Counted from the stretch's first letter, positions 7,249 to 16,540 are shown. The stretch is 64,000 nt of DNA from Gehongia tenuis (GCF_014384795.1 NZ_JACRSR010000007.1:1-64000), one strand, 5' to 3'. A program made the numbers and translations. The notes: generated by a model not told the origin, from the sequence alone.

Positions 7249-8625
7249 TTAGCCAGCGACGGATGTTTCCAGCGGCTGCAGATTTTTGATATGCTTGCGA
7301 TAGAGACTGGCGTAGAGGAAGATCCCCGCCACCAGCGAAACCACCTCCGCAATGGGGAAGGCATACCACACATAGCCAAGACCCAGCTTGGACAGTCCAT
7401 AGGCCACCGGCAGAATCACAACCAGCTGACGCAGCGCGGACAGGAACAGGCTCTTGCCGCCCTGACCCACTGCCTGGAATACGGTGGAGAACATGATGCC
7501 CACCGCCGCGGGAATAAAGCAGGTGCTGATAATCTGAAGGGCGGGAATGCCAATTTCCAGCATGTAATCGGATGCGCTGAAGATCTTCAGCAGCAGTTCC
7601 GGGAAGATCAGGAAAATGAGATTGCCCACCAGCATGATGCACCCGCCGATGATGCAGCCATACTTGAATGCCTCGGTCATACGCTTCTTGTTCTTGGCGC
7701 CATAGTTGTAACCCACGATGGGCAAAACGCCATGGGTTAGGCCGAACACCGGCATGAACACGAAGGACTGAAGCTTGTAATACACGCCCAGTACGGATAC
7801 CGCCGTGCTGGAAAAGCCCGCCAGGATCGCGTTGAGCGCCGCCGTCAATACGGAGGTGATGGACTGCATAATGATGGAAGGCAGACCCACCGCGTAGATC
7901 TGTTTGGCCGTTTTGAAGCTGAATTTGAAGCCTTTAAAGCTGATCCTGACAGCGTGGTCCTTCCTGAAGATCACATACACACTAAGCAGCATAGCAAGAA
8001 TCTGGCCCGCCACCGTGGCGATAGCCGCGCCCGCAACGCCCATTGCCGGCATCCCCAGATAACCAAAGATCAAAATGGGGTCCAGGACGATGTTGGTTAC
8101 GGCACCCACCAGGATGAAAATCATGGGATAGATCATGTTGCCCGTCGCCTGCAGGATTTTCTCAATGGCAATCTGCACCAGCATGCCAAAGGAGAAGATG
8201 GTCACGATATACCCGTACTGACAACCCATTTCCACAATGACCGGATTGTCGCTGAAGGCGCTGAAAAAAGTGCGGGTAAAAAAGATACCGAATAAAGCAA
8301 AGAGAACCCAGCTGAATAACGCTAATACTATGCCATGGGTAGCTGCAGTATCGGCCGCGTCTTGATTTTTCTCCCCAAGCCGCCGCGATATCAGGGAGTT
8401 AACACCTACACCTGTTCCCACGGCAACAGCCATAAGAACGGTCTGAACTGGAAATGCCAGCGAAACCGCCGTAAGGGCGTCCTCACTGACTTGGGCTACA
8501 AACATGCTGTCTACGATGTTATACAAGGACTGCACCAGCATAGAAAACATGGACGGCAGTGACATGGATATCAATAGTTTCAGCATTGGGGCGGTGCCCA
8601 TTTTGTTCTCTTTTGCTTTTTCCAT
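7249..8625 (-). CDS. MATE family efflux transporter
   Basis: 458 residues with twelve hydrophobic segments in two six-helix halves. The N-terminal region PSMFSMLVQSLYNIVDSMFVAQ is typical of the bacterial MATE/MepA branch of Na+- or H+-coupled multidrug exporters, and the second half repeats the pattern (LPSIIMQSITSVLTAALNAIL). Located in the cytoplasmic membrane. The ATG at 8625 follows AAAAGGAG. Its own promoter (8656-8684) and terminator make it monocistronic. No adjacent MarR or TetR regulator is present, so the substrate cannot be deduced. Confidence 0.95.
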   Translation of the reverse strand: MEKAKENKMGTAPMLKLLISMSLPSMFSMLVQSLYNIVDSMFVAQVSEDALTAVSLAFPVQTVLMAVAVGTGVGVNSLISRRLGEKNQDAADTAATHGIVLALFSWVLFALFGIFFTRTFFSAFSDNPVIVEMGCQYGYIVTIFSFGMLVQIAIEKILQATGNMIYPMIFILVGAVTNIVLDPILIFGYLGMPAMGVAGAAIATVAGQILAMLLSVYVIFRKDHAVRISFKGFKFSFKTAKQIYAVGLPSIIMQSITSVLTAALNAILAGFSSTAVSVLGVYYKLQSFVFMPVFGLTHGVLPIVGYNYGAKNKKRMTEAFKYGCIIGGCIMLVGNLIFLIFPELLLKIFSASDYMLEIGIPALQIISTCFIPAAVGIMFSTVFQAVGQGGKSLFLSALRQLVVILPVAYGLSKLGLGYVWYAFPIAEVVSLVAGIFLYASLYRKHIKNLQPLETSVAG

Positions 8626-8655
8626 TCAACCACTCCTTTTTCTTTCGATTACGTC

Positions 8656-8684
8656 AGTATAACCTACTTAACCAAAATGATCAA
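8656..8684 (-). promoter_or_regulatory. SigA promoter of the MATE gene
   Basis: TTGATC (8679-8684), 17-bp spacer, TATACT (8656-8661). Confidence 0.75.
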
Positions 8685-8696
8685 CTCTTTTTTCAT

Positions 8697-9299
8697 TTAC
8701 TTTTTCATTCTGGCAAGGTACAGGTTCACTCCGCGGCAAAGCGCCTCATCCCGAATAGGGTCTTCCAGCTTGTCCGCCGGGACAGGCGGCGCGGGATGTT
8801 CACATAGCCGCAGATTTTTCTCCATCCAAAGGACATCGTGCCACTGACCGTTCTTGAAGCCAGCCCTTTGAAAGATACCCACACTGGAAAAACCAAGCGA
8901 ACGGTGAAAGCGTTCGCTCTGCTCATTGGGCAGTCCAAGGCAGGCATAAGCATTGCAGTATCCCTGCTCCCTCAGCAGGAACAGCAGCGCTTCATAGAGG
9001 GCCCGGCCCACGCCCCCTCGTTGCATGTCCAAATTCACGTAGATGGAGGTCTCCGCATCCCATTGGTAGGCCTGACGGGTATGAAAACTGGAGGCATAGG
9101 CATATCCCTCCACCCTTCCATCCATTTCAAAGACCAGGTAAGGATATCTCTCCATCGTATGGGCGATTCGCTCTTCAAATTCCTGCACGGAGGGTACGCT
9201 GCATTCAAATGTCACAGGCGTATGCAGTACGTAGGGCGCGTAAATTTCCCGTATGCGCGCCGCGTCTTCCGGCTTGACCCATCGAATTCGTGCCGTCAT
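8697..9299 (-). CDS. GNAT family N-acetyltransferase (phosphinothricin acetyltransferase-like)
   Basis: 200 residues. The acetyl-CoA binding motif A is visible at QRGGVGRALY (about residues 93-102), and the N-terminal RWVKPEDAARIREIYAPYV plus TPVTFE match the Pat/YwnH/MddA group that acetylates phosphinothricin, methionine sulfone or sulfoximine. An extra tail of about 35 residues follows the usual C-terminus. The ATG at 9299 has an AGGGATGAGG Shine-Dalgarno. An extended -10 (TGCTATAAT) lies at about 9324-9332. The native substrate cannot be told from the sequence. Confidence 0.9.
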   Translation of the reverse strand: MTARIRWVKPEDAARIREIYAPYVLHTPVTFECSVPSVQEFEERIAHTMERYPYLVFEMDGRVEGYAYASSFHTRQAYQWDAETSIYVNLDMQRGGVGRALYEALLFLLREQGYCNAYACLGLPNEQSERFHRSLGFSSVGIFQRAGFKNGQWHDVLWMEKNLRLCEHPAPPVPADKLEDPIRDEALCRGVNLYLARMKK

Positions 9300-9347
9300 T
9301 CCTCATCCCTCCAATGCCTTTATTATAGCATTCCGGGCTGTGAAGGG

Positions 9348-10409
9348 CTACCGGCTTTCGAAATAAGCTTTGTTGTGCAGTGCCGCTGGGTCATGGGGCT
9401 TGACAGCCAGCGCCTTTTCGTTGTATACATTGGCTTTAGCCCGCTCTCCCAGCCGGTCCCACAGAACGCACAGCTGCATATAGGGAATATAATCATAACA
9501 GTCCGGCATGCGGAATCCGTCCGCCTCCGGATCAAAGTGCATACCCGCCGCCAGCTCATACCAGAAAGCGGCCATGGCATAGGCCTGCTTATCCATAAAG
9601 TGTTCACCGATATCGCAGCAGATCTCCGCCCGGGGAACATCCAGCTTGAAACTGTCAAAAAGAATGGCGAGCGCCTTTTCCGGCTCTTCCAGAACCCGCC
9701 ATGCCCGCGCCAGAAGCTGGCATGCCTCAATGCGGTTCTCCATCCATCCCCCGTCCGCCTCATAAAAACTTTTCAGAACCCGAATGGCATCCTCATACCG
9801 TCCATGATAAAATAGCTCCCGCCCATAATAATAGCGATGCCTCAAATCCATGGGAACACCCTGGCTCATCATTTGTTCGAAAATATGCAGATTCCGATCA
9901 GGATCCTTGACGGAAAGCTTGCGGTGGCTGACGGAAACGTCGCTTTTGATCGTTCGTCCGGAAAGGGGGATAATTTCATGCACTCTTCCCACCCACCGGT
10001 AATTGCGGCTCCTTTTCACCAGCCGCTCCCGAAAATTGGTGAAGTTTGCTCTGCCCTCTTCGTCAAAGCCGAGATCATACCGGGCCAGCACCATATCCAC
10101 TTTCGGATCCAGCGTTTTTTTGAGTTCCAGCCAGCTTTTGGGGTCCTCGATCACATCGTCGGCGTCCAGCCAAAGGATGTATTCCTGAGTCGCTTTGGAA
10201 AAGGCAAAATTCCGTGCGGCGGCAAAGTCGTCCACCCAGCAAAAATCGTAAACATGATCGGTGTAATGCCAGGCGATGTCCTTGGTGGCATCCGTTGAGC
10301 CGGTGTCCACCACCACGATCTCATCGGCGATTCCCCGAACACTGTTAAGACATCTAGCCAGCACCTCCTCCTCGTCCCGGACAATCATGCACAAACTGAT
10401 GGTGATCAT
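9348..10409 (-). CDS. family 2 glycosyltransferase with C-terminal TPR-like region
   Basis: 353 residues from ATG 10409, chosen for its GGAGG; an in-frame extension to 10490 crosses a terminator. Residues about 1-110 are a GT-A domain: SLCMIVRDEEEVLARCL at the N-terminus, VVVDTGSTDAT, and the metal-binding DADD in ILWLDADDVIE. The remainder is helical with tetratricopeptide-like pairs (RYEDAIRVLKSF, EPEKALAILFDSFKLD, RAKANVYNEKALAVKPHDPAALHNKA). This architecture is common in clostridial SPBc2-like glycosyltransferases of unknown acceptor. It sits alone between the amidase and GNAT genes. Confidence 0.9.
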   Translation of the reverse strand: MITISLCMIVRDEEEVLARCLNSVRGIADEIVVVDTGSTDATKDIAWHYTDHVYDFCWVDDFAAARNFAFSKATQEYILWLDADDVIEDPKSWLELKKTLDPKVDMVLARYDLGFDEEGRANFTNFRERLVKRSRNYRWVGRVHEIIPLSGRTIKSDVSVSHRKLSVKDPDRNLHIFEQMMSQGVPMDLRHRYYYGRELFYHGRYEDAIRVLKSFYEADGGWMENRIEACQLLARAWRVLEEPEKALAILFDSFKLDVPRAEICCDIGEHFMDKQAYAMAAFWYELAAGMHFDPEADGFRMPDCYDYIPYMQLCVLWDRLGERAKANVYNEKALAVKPHDPAALHNKAYFESR

Positions 10410-10471
10410 TCCATCCCCTCCTTCAATCGCTTCTCCTAGCAATATATGAACCAGGGGATGGGATAGGTTCA

Positions 10472-10504
10472 AAAAAAGGACCCGTACCAATCAAGGTACG
10501 GGTC
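10472..10504 (-). terminator. intrinsic terminator of the SH3b-amidase gene
   Basis: Inverted repeat with GGACCCGTACC arms at 10478-10504, then T7 on the minus strand. It begins 16 bp past the amidase stop codon. Confidence 0.9.
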
Positions 10505-10519
10505 CTCCGTGGTATCTAA

Positions 10520-13348
10520 TTATACGCCGTAATACTGGAAGATGGCCTTCACAACACCATCCGCGGCCTTGTGCTGGTATGCTTCGTTCACCAGCTTGCT
10601 GCGGTCGCTGGGGTTGCTGAGGTATCCAACCTCCACCAGTGCCGAGGGCAGATTCTGCTCTCTGAGCACGCACAGGGAGGTGCCATTGTTGATGTAGCGC
10701 CGGTTCGTTCCCATGGTGGAACTGACCTGATCCAGCAACAGGTTGGCCAGCCGGATGCGAGCGCTGTCATTGTAGGCCGAGAAGTAGCTGCTGGCATACT
10801 CCGTACCGCTGCTGACGTAGTAAATCTCCGTGCCGCTGGCTGTGGTTCCTCCATTGGCCATGGCATTGGAATGGATGGAGACAAACATGTAATTGCTCTC
10901 CAGTTCCCGCTGCCACTCAAAAGTCTTAGCAAGATCGGGAAGGATCGCCTTGGTATACCCGCCATAGATCTGGCTGTCCGTCCGCTGGCCGCTGAGATGG
11001 GCGGTGTATTCGCCGATGATGCGGTTCATGTCGGCAATTTCCTCGGTCAGCTTGGTGATCTCATCATCCAGCTTCGTCAGCTCCTCTTTCTTGGGCGTGA
11101 GCTGGACCATGATCTCCGCCAGTGCACCGGAGGGGTTCTTCGCAACCTCCAGCGTGAAGGGCGCGGTCACCGTATCCTTCATAGCCTTTACCTTGGCCTC
11201 AAATTCCGTCAATAGAGCGTTGTCCACCCTGCTGTCGGCCTTAGCCGCGTCCAGCACAGCCTCAGCGTACAGCGCCTTGTAGGCCGCCGTATCCTTCAGC
11301 GCATTGGGCAGGCCATAAAGTGCCATGGCCTCATCGGCCTTCTCCTTGAGCGCAGTCACCAAAGCGCTGTCGCTGGTTCCAGCCAGGCGTGCCAGCTGAA
11401 TCCCGCTGGAGCGGTAGGCGACAGGATTAGCCTCCGGAGTCCCGAGAGGTGACGCTGTGGCCGAAGGACTGGGAGAAGGCGAAGCATCGCTGCCATTATC
11501 CCCCGAAGGAGAGGTTGAAGGGGAAGCCGAAGGACTGGCATTATCGGACGGGCTGTTCGACGGAGATGATGAAGGGGAGTTTCCGTTATCAGGGGAAACC
11601 GGTGATGCCGAAGGCGATGATGGCGTTACCGCGCCATTCAGCACCTCAAAAAGTCCGTCCATCTCACCCACCGCCCCATCGATGGCCCTTTGATAGTCGG
11701 CATTGCCGGCAACCGCTTGGTTCAGCACCCGAACCGCCGTGGCCGAATCGGTGAGCTGGTCGGCTTTCGCCTGCAGCGCTTCCACTTCCTCCGCCAAAGG
11801 CGTCTTCTGGGTGTTCAGCGCTGCAAGTTTCTCATTGCGGCCCGGAAGCAGCGCCTGCAGGCTCGCCCGGTTCACAATGGACATACGGGGATAAAGATCC
11901 ACCGTACTGTCCCCTTCACGGATCATGATGACCGTAGCGCCGCTGCGCTCAAGGGCCGCCTTTACCTTGGCCGTGATATCCCGGTTCACGTTCTTTTCAT
12001 AGACGCCGCCATAAACGGCACCGGAGGAGGAACCGCCATGACCGGCATCCAGGAAGATCACCTTGCCTGCAAGACGGCTGCTGCTTCCAATGGTGGACGA
12101 ACCGGTTTCAGGTAGCTCCGGATCGGAGCCACCGCCGGTGGAATTGGGCGTGTAATTCACATAATCCGCCGACACATAACCCACACCGCCGTTGAAGATA
12201 ATCTTATACCAGCCGCTCAGCACCTGGGTCACCGTGATAGCGGTGTTCTTGTTCAAAGAACCAATCTTGCTGTAACCGGTGCCTGCGCCGCTGCGCACGT
12301 TCAGCACCACAGCCGTCACAACACCGGTGCCAATGCCCTCACCCGGATTGGGATTCTCCGGCGTGGTGGAGCCGCCACCGTTGGGGCTGTAGCTCAGATA
12401 ATCACCACTCACATAACCAATGCTGCCATTGTAATCAATCTTGTACCAGCCGTTGGCGCCATCATACACCGACACCTTGGCGCCCTTGCGCAGGGTGCCC
12501 ATCACGCGATAACCAGTGGAAGGCCCGCTGCGGACGTTAAGCGCCGAAGCCGTCACCGTACCCGTTCCAATAATATCGGGAGTCGTGGGCGTAGGCGGCG
12601 TGGTGGAACCGCCGCCGCTGGCGCTGTAGCTCAAGTAGTCGCCGCTCACATAGCCTACACCGCCGTTGTAAGCGATTTTGTACCATCCACCCATTTGCTC
12701 ATAAACAGAAACCGCGGCACCCTTACGAAGCGTACCCATGACACCGTAACCGGTGGAAGGTCCGCTGCGGACATTGAGCGCTGAGGCCGTCACCGTACCC
12801 GTTCCAATGACCGTACCGGGATCGGTGGGCGTGGAGGGCGTGGACGAGCCGCCGCTTATGGTGAGATACTCGCCGCTCACATAGCCCGTAAGACTGCCAT
12901 AGGAAATCTTATACCAACCGCCGGACTGCTCCAACACGCTCACGGTAGTGTTGCGGGTAAGAGAGCCGATCTTGCTGTAACCGGTGGAAGGTCCGCTGCG
13001 GACGTTGAGCACCGAAGCTTTCACCACGCCGGTGCTTCCGCTCGGGGCGGATGAAGAACCCGAGCCCACGGAGGTCACATAGTCCATATGAATGTAACCG
13101 GTCCGTCCGTTGTAGCTGATCGCGCCCCAGGAACCGCTGATGCTGCTGACAGCAACCTCACGGCCTCTGGTCAAGGTCCCGATCACCGACGTTCCGGTGG
13201 AAGGTCCGCTGCGGACATTGAGCGCCGAAGCCGTCACACGGTAGGTGCCCCCTTCCGCCTTTGCGGTCGTGGCCGACAGCGGCGCAAAAAGCGTGAACAC
13301 CATTGCCACCACCAATGCCACGGCTAAACTTCTCTTTTTCAAACCCAT
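10520..13348 (-). CDS. secreted N-acetylmuramoyl-L-alanine amidase with five SH3b repeats and a split catalytic domain
   Basis: 942 residues. A signal peptide (about 1-31) is followed by five bacterial SH3 repeats (about 35-92, 108-166, 184-242, 261-318, 338-395), each beginning with A-x-x-LNVRSGPSTG, for wall binding. An Amidase_3 zinc hydrolase then cleaves the MurNAc-L-Ala bond. Its Zn ligands are His ~436 (LDAGHGG), Glu ~450 (VYEKNVN) and His ~826 (SIHSNA), with the catalytic Glu in SALVEVGYLSN. Ligands 1 and 3 are normally about 60-70 residues apart; here they are about 390 apart because of an insertion (roughly 480-815) containing coiled-coil segments and a Ser/Pro-rich linker. The start follows an AGGAGG. 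Likely a cell-separation or lysis enzyme. Confidence 0.93.
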   Translation of the reverse strand: MGLKKRSLAVALVVAMVFTLFAPLSATTAKAEGGTYRVTASALNVRSGPSTGTSVIGTLTRGREVAVSSISGSWGAISYNGRTGYIHMDYVTSVGSGSSSAPSGSTGVVKASVLNVRSGPSTGYSKIGSLTRNTTVSVLEQSGGWYKISYGSLTGYVSGEYLTISGGSSTPSTPTDPGTVIGTGTVTASALNVRSGPSTGYGVMGTLRKGAAVSVYEQMGGWYKIAYNGGVGYVSGDYLSYSASGGGSTTPPTPTTPDIIGTGTVTASALNVRSGPSTGYRVMGTLRKGAKVSVYDGANGWYKIDYNGSIGYVSGDYLSYSPNGGGSTTPENPNPGEGIGTGVVTAVVLNVRSGAGTGYSKIGSLNKNTAITVTQVLSGWYKIIFNGGVGYVSADYVNYTPNSTGGGSDPELPETGSSTIGSSSRLAGKVIFLDAGHGGSSSGAVYGGVYEKNVNRDITAKVKAALERSGATVIMIREGDSTVDLYPRMSIVNRASLQALLPGRNEKLAALNTQKTPLAEEVEALQAKADQLTDSATAVRVLNQAVAGNADYQRAIDGAVGEMDGLFEVLNGAVTPSSPSASPVSPDNGNSPSSSPSNSPSDNASPSASPSTSPSGDNGSDASPSPSPSATASPLGTPEANPVAYRSSGIQLARLAGTSDSALVTALKEKADEAMALYGLPNALKDTAAYKALYAEAVLDAAKADSRVDNALLTEFEAKVKAMKDTVTAPFTLEVAKNPSGALAEIMVQLTPKKEELTKLDDEITKLTEEIADMNRIIGEYTAHLSGQRTDSQIYGGYTKAILPDLAKTFEWQRELESNYMFVSIHSNAMANGGTTASGTEIYYVSSGTEYASSYFSAYNDSARIRLANLLLDQVSSTMGTNRRYINNGTSLCVLREQNLPSALVEVGYLSNPSDRSKLVNEAYQHKAADGVVKAIFQYYGV

Positions 13349-13408
13349 GTTGTGCCTCCTCGTAATAGAAACGAAATCTTTTGTAACGCAATTTTAAAAA
13401 CTATACTA

Positions 13409-13438
13409 ACTATACTGCAAGATGTCTCTATGCGTCAA
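13409..13438 (-). promoter_or_regulatory. SigA promoter of the SH3b-amidase gene
   Basis: TTGACG (13433-13438) and TATAGT (13409-13414), 18-bp spacer; a second TATAGT overlaps just downstream. About 60 bp upstream of the start codon. Confidence 0.65.
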
Positions 13439-13526
13439 GATCATAAACCATCTTTTCTGCGCCATAATTTTCCGGCTCATAATGGTTGGACGTTCCTATT
13501 TCGCTTAAAGTTTCCTGAAAAATAAT

Positions 13527-15182
13527 CTATTTCAATAGTTCACGAATCGTTAAATAGGTGATATTCGGCACATTCTCAAAGGTATGGCGCATATCCACCC
13601 GTTCGGTAAGCATGTGACCGTCCTTCCCGAATGAACCAATATTTACCACCGGCACATTGATGCGCAAAATCTTATCAATATCGTAATGATATTGGGTACC
13701 CCAGGAGGGCATGTTCTCCTCCAGCGCCTTCAGTTCCTTTCGATCATCACATACGGCCATAAAACTGGAATCGGAGATATAGGGATAAAACATTCTCGTT
13801 TTGATCTTTCGGCCCGTGCATCGGCTCACCTCGGCCACCGCCTTCTCCACCGCTGAAAGAAGCGCCGCCTCCTTGGGCGTCTCCCCCGTCATTTCGATGC
13901 GGGCGGAATAAATGGATCCAAAATAGAGAATCACCACGGGCGAGCGGTCCTCGGACCACTGGAAGGCCTCCTCAATCACACGGTTGCTGAATTCCCGAAG
14001 ATCCATTTCCGGCTGCTCCCTGTGCAGCTCTACAGCGAATTCATGGATCGCCGAGGTAAAGGCCTCGCCATGGCGTTCAGCCAGCTGCCCATAAAATTCC
14101 CCATAGGTGAGAACCCTGGGCTTCCAGGGCAGCGGTTCAAATTCCGCACCGATCAGCTTACAGTAGTCGGCATACCGAACATTCAAAAAGCGCACCGTCT
14201 CTTCAAAGGCCTCCTCCGCCACTCGGCGGCTTTTATCCATAACCCCTGCCGGAGACAGGCCATGGGTGAAATAATTGAAGTAAGCATAGGCGCTCAAATT
14301 GGTCTGCACCGTGTAGCAGGGCTTGGTATCCGTCTGTTTCAGGGATATGGGCGGCACCGTGACTTCGCCGCGGGCCACGTCGCACAAATCGGTGTTGAGC
14401 GTCATTCTGCGGGTGATTTCCGCAATGAGCAGATTGGGGTCAAAGGCGCTGAAAGCTTGACCCACGTGGGCTTCCTTGCCAAAAACATAGAAGGTAGGCA
14501 AAAGTTTCCCAATGCTTCCATAGTAGATGTACCGGTTTTCATCCCCCGGGCTGTGGTGGGTGGAGTAGTCGGCGTTGATGCAGGCCACATAATCGAAGCC
14601 TTCCCGATCCTTGAGCTCGGCGAATTCATCCAGCGCCGTAATCATCCCCTTGGAATTATCCTCCTCGTCGCATTCGGCAAGGGCCAGCAGGTTGCCGTTG
14701 AGCTCCTCGGGATGTTCGGAAAAATATTTGATGAGCGCCATGTGCCCCGCCACTCCAGACTTCATATCAAGAGCCCCGCGGCCAAACATATACTCGCCGG
14801 ATCGGATATCCTCCGCCACTTCCTCCGGCACTCCCAATTCCAGCAGTTTCCCAGGAAGCTCGTCCGGATCATGGGCATAGTCCTTGATGGGGCCAAAGTC
14901 ATCGGTTCCCACCGTGTCCAGATGCCCGATCAGAATCACGGTGCGGCGGCTGCCGCCCGTGCCTTTCACGTAGGCGTAGGTACAGTGGCGTTCCACAAAG
15001 TCATCCTTGGTTTGAAAGATCTTGACCTGCTCCCTATGTTCCTTGAAATAGGGAAGAGTGCAGTAATAGTCGTAAATATACTGGGCGGCCGCGCTTTCCT
15101 CACCCGGCATTTTGTTGATGCTTGGAATTTTGACGAGAGCCCGTGTCAAGGCCTTGACCTCGTCGTAGGAATCGATCCTCAT
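13527..15182 (-). CDS. rocB: M20-family metallopeptidase, RocB-like
   Basis: 551 residues, matching the length and features of the RocB (arginine utilisation) branch of M20 peptidases. Dinuclear zinc-site motifs are visible: GHLDTVG (His, Asp), FGRGALDMKSG (bridging Asp) and AECDEEDNSKG (general-base and ligand Glu). The dimerisation-domain histidine may be in KEAHVGQAFSA, and the last ligand His in the C-terminal segment around DMRHTFENVP. RocB's exact substrate is not established even in Bacillus, where it belongs to the arginine catabolism regulon; no arginase or ornithine aminotransferase gene is adjacent here. ATG 15182 has a purine-rich Shine-Dalgarno. A possible TTGGTA-16-TATATT promoter lies just upstream. 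Confidence 0.88.
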   Translation of the reverse strand: MRIDSYDEVKALTRALVKIPSINKMPGEESAAAQYIYDYYCTLPYFKEHREQVKIFQTKDDFVERHCTYAYVKGTGGSRRTVILIGHLDTVGTDDFGPIKDYAHDPDELPGKLLELGVPEEVAEDIRSGEYMFGRGALDMKSGVAGHMALIKYFSEHPEELNGNLLALAECDEEDNSKGMITALDEFAELKDREGFDYVACINADYSTHHSPGDENRYIYYGSIGKLLPTFYVFGKEAHVGQAFSAFDPNLLIAEITRRMTLNTDLCDVARGEVTVPPISLKQTDTKPCYTVQTNLSAYAYFNYFTHGLSPAGVMDKSRRVAEEAFEETVRFLNVRYADYCKLIGAEFEPLPWKPRVLTYGEFYGQLAERHGEAFTSAIHEFAVELHREQPEMDLREFSNRVIEEAFQWSEDRSPVVILYFGSIYSARIEMTGETPKEAALLSAVEKAVAEVSRCTGRKIKTRMFYPYISDSSFMAVCDDRKELKALEENMPSWGTQYHYDIDKILRINVPVVNIGSFGKDGHMLTERVDMRHTFENVPNITYLTIRELLK

Positions 15183-15227
15183 ACCTCTCTCTCCCTTTCC
15201 AATAAGACCTCAATGTCCCTATCATAA

Positions 15228-15381
15228 TATAGAACGGTTAAGGAGGCTACCAAAAAAACCTATGAATTCGTAAATTTTTTGCAGTGACCCGCCGATCCGG
15301 CCGCTCCCCCATTGGCGGCGGCGAAAACCGTCTTGTTTTGATCCGTTTCCGCTAATTGTCACGGTCAAAATATTTGGACAC
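15228..15381. other. intergenic stretch without a recognisable gene
   Basis: Between the rocB promoter area and the tRNA-Glu terminator. Short minus-strand ORFs exist, but none has a Shine-Dalgarno or a protein-like composition. I see no conserved RNA motif. Confidence 0.5.
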
Positions 15382-15419
15382 AAAAAAACCTCTTTTGTCC
15401 TGCTAGACAAAAGAGGTTT
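15382..15419 (-). terminator. intrinsic terminator of tRNA-Glu
   Basis: A 14-bp perfect stem (arms AAACCTCTTTTGTC) with a 6-nt loop, followed on the minus strand by T tracts, 5 bp beyond the tRNA 3' end. Confidence 0.9.
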
Positions 15420-15423
15420 CCCA

Positions 15424-15499
15424 TGGCACCCCCGAGGGGATTCGAACCCCTGTTACCGCCGTGAGAGGGCGGCGTCCTAGGCCACTAGACCACGGAGGC
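15424..15499 (-). tRNA. tRNA-Glu (anticodon CUC)
   Basis: 76 nt with encoded CCA. The minus strand starts GCCTCCGTGGTCTAGTGG. The acceptor stem pairs GCCTCCG with CGGGGGT, the T-arm is GGGG-TTCGAAT-CCCC, and the anticodon loop CTCTCAC gives anticodon CTC reading GAG. Confidence 0.95.
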
Positions 15500-15519
15500 A
15501 CATTTCAAATGCAAGTGTT

Positions 15520-15548
15520 ATTATACGGGAAGGTTTGCAGCTTGTCAA
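15520..15548 (-). promoter_or_regulatory. SigA promoter of tRNA-Glu
   Basis: TTGACA (15543-15548), 17 bp, TATAAT (15520-15525): full consensus, about 20 bp upstream of the tRNA. Confidence 0.9.
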
Positions 15549-15570
15549 GGGGCAATCGACAACTTTTTTT

Positions 15571-15601
15571 CGTATAGCCGCGGCGAAAAAAATCCACACT
15601 A
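15571..15601 (+). promoter_or_regulatory. candidate SigG (forespore) promoter of the ligase-polymerase operon
   Basis: CGTATA (15571-15576), 18-bp spacer, CACACTA (15595-15601), compared with the SigG pattern GnATR-17/18-CATnnTA. It has one mismatch in the -10. It starts 18 bp before the ATG, the same geometry as the spoVA and ku candidates in this window. No SigA-type promoter is visible here on the plus strand. Confidence 0.4.
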
Positions 15602-15619
15602 GGCTGGGAGGAATGCGCT

Positions 15620-16540
15620 ATGGAACCGATCAAACCCATGGAACCCGTCATCACTGAGAAGGCCTTCGATGACGGCAATCATGTTTTTCAAATTAAATGG
15701 GACGGCGTTCGCGGGCTGACCCTGGTGGATGACGGGGTTCATATTTATAACCGTCATCTTCGGGACAAGACCCGCCAGTACCCGGATCTTATTCAAATGC
15801 TCGCCGGTCTCCCGAAAGGAACCCTTCTGGACGGCGAGATCGTAGCCCTGGATGACAGCGGCCGCCCCTCTTTTCCCCAGGTGATGGCCCGGGACGCTTT
15901 GAGTTCGGGACCCAAGATTCAGCAGGCCGTCAGGCGAAATCCCGTCATGTATATGGTTTTTGATGTCCTCTACTGGAAGGGCGAAAACGTGATGGCTCTG
16001 CCCTGGAACCAGCGGGACGAGATTCTTCAGGGCATCTTGGAGCCCTTCGCCGGTTCTCCCGTGCAGAAGGTGGACAGTTTCATCGGTGAAGGTGTATCCC
16101 TCTTTCAGGCGGTGTGCAAAAATAATCTGGAGGGGATCGTGGCCAAGCGGATGGACAGCCCCTATCTGTCCGGTCAAAAAAGCGAGCTGTGGCGCAAAAT
16201 TAAATGCTGGCGCACCCTCACGGCGCCGGTTCTGGGTTACCTGGAGAATGAGGGGCGGCTTCGCTCCCTTATTCTGGGACTTCAGGAGGACGATCGGTGG
16301 AACTATATTGGCAATGCCTATTCGGGTCTTGACCAAAAGTCTGCCCAAGCGCTGCACCTCTATCTATGCAATCTTTCCCCCCTGCCTTCCCCCTTTTCCG
16401 TATCCCCTCCGTTGGATAAGCCCCATTACGTCGCCTCCCAGCTTCTTGCCGAGGTGCGCTATGCCGAATGGAGCCGGGAGGGACGGCTGCGTCATCCCAC
16501 CATTTTGAGAATTTTGGAGGATAATCATGTCCAAGCTTGA
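15620..16540 (+). CDS. ligD: ATP-dependent DNA ligase, LigD ligase-domain type
   Basis: 306 residues; seals strand breaks in bacterial non-homologous end joining. Nucleotidyltransferase motifs: motif I KWDGVR with the adenylated Lys26, motif III DGEIVALD, motif IV LEGIVAKR and motif V WRKIKC, then the OB-fold C-terminal domain (TAPVLGYLENEGRLRSLILG...). In mycobacteria or Bacillus, LigD fuses this domain to a polymerase domain; here the two are separate adjacent genes. GGGAGGAA precedes ATG 15620. The polymerase gene starts 14 bp before this gene ends, so translation is coupled. ku converges on the pair from the opposite side. Confidence 0.95.
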   Translation: MEPIKPMEPVITEKAFDDGNHVFQIKWDGVRGLTLVDDGVHIYNRHLRDKTRQYPDLIQMLAGLPKGTLLDGEIVALDDSGRPSFPQVMARDALSSGPKIQQAVRRNPVMYMVFDVLYWKGENVMALPWNQRDEILQGILEPFAGSPVQKVDSFIGEGVSLFQAVCKNNLEGIVAKRMDSPYLSGQKSELWRKIKCWRTLTAPVLGYLENEGRLRSLILGLQEDDRWNYIGNAYSGLDQKSAQALHLYLCNLSPLPSPFSVSPPLDKPHYVASQLLAEVRYAEWSREGRLRHPTILRILEDNHVQA

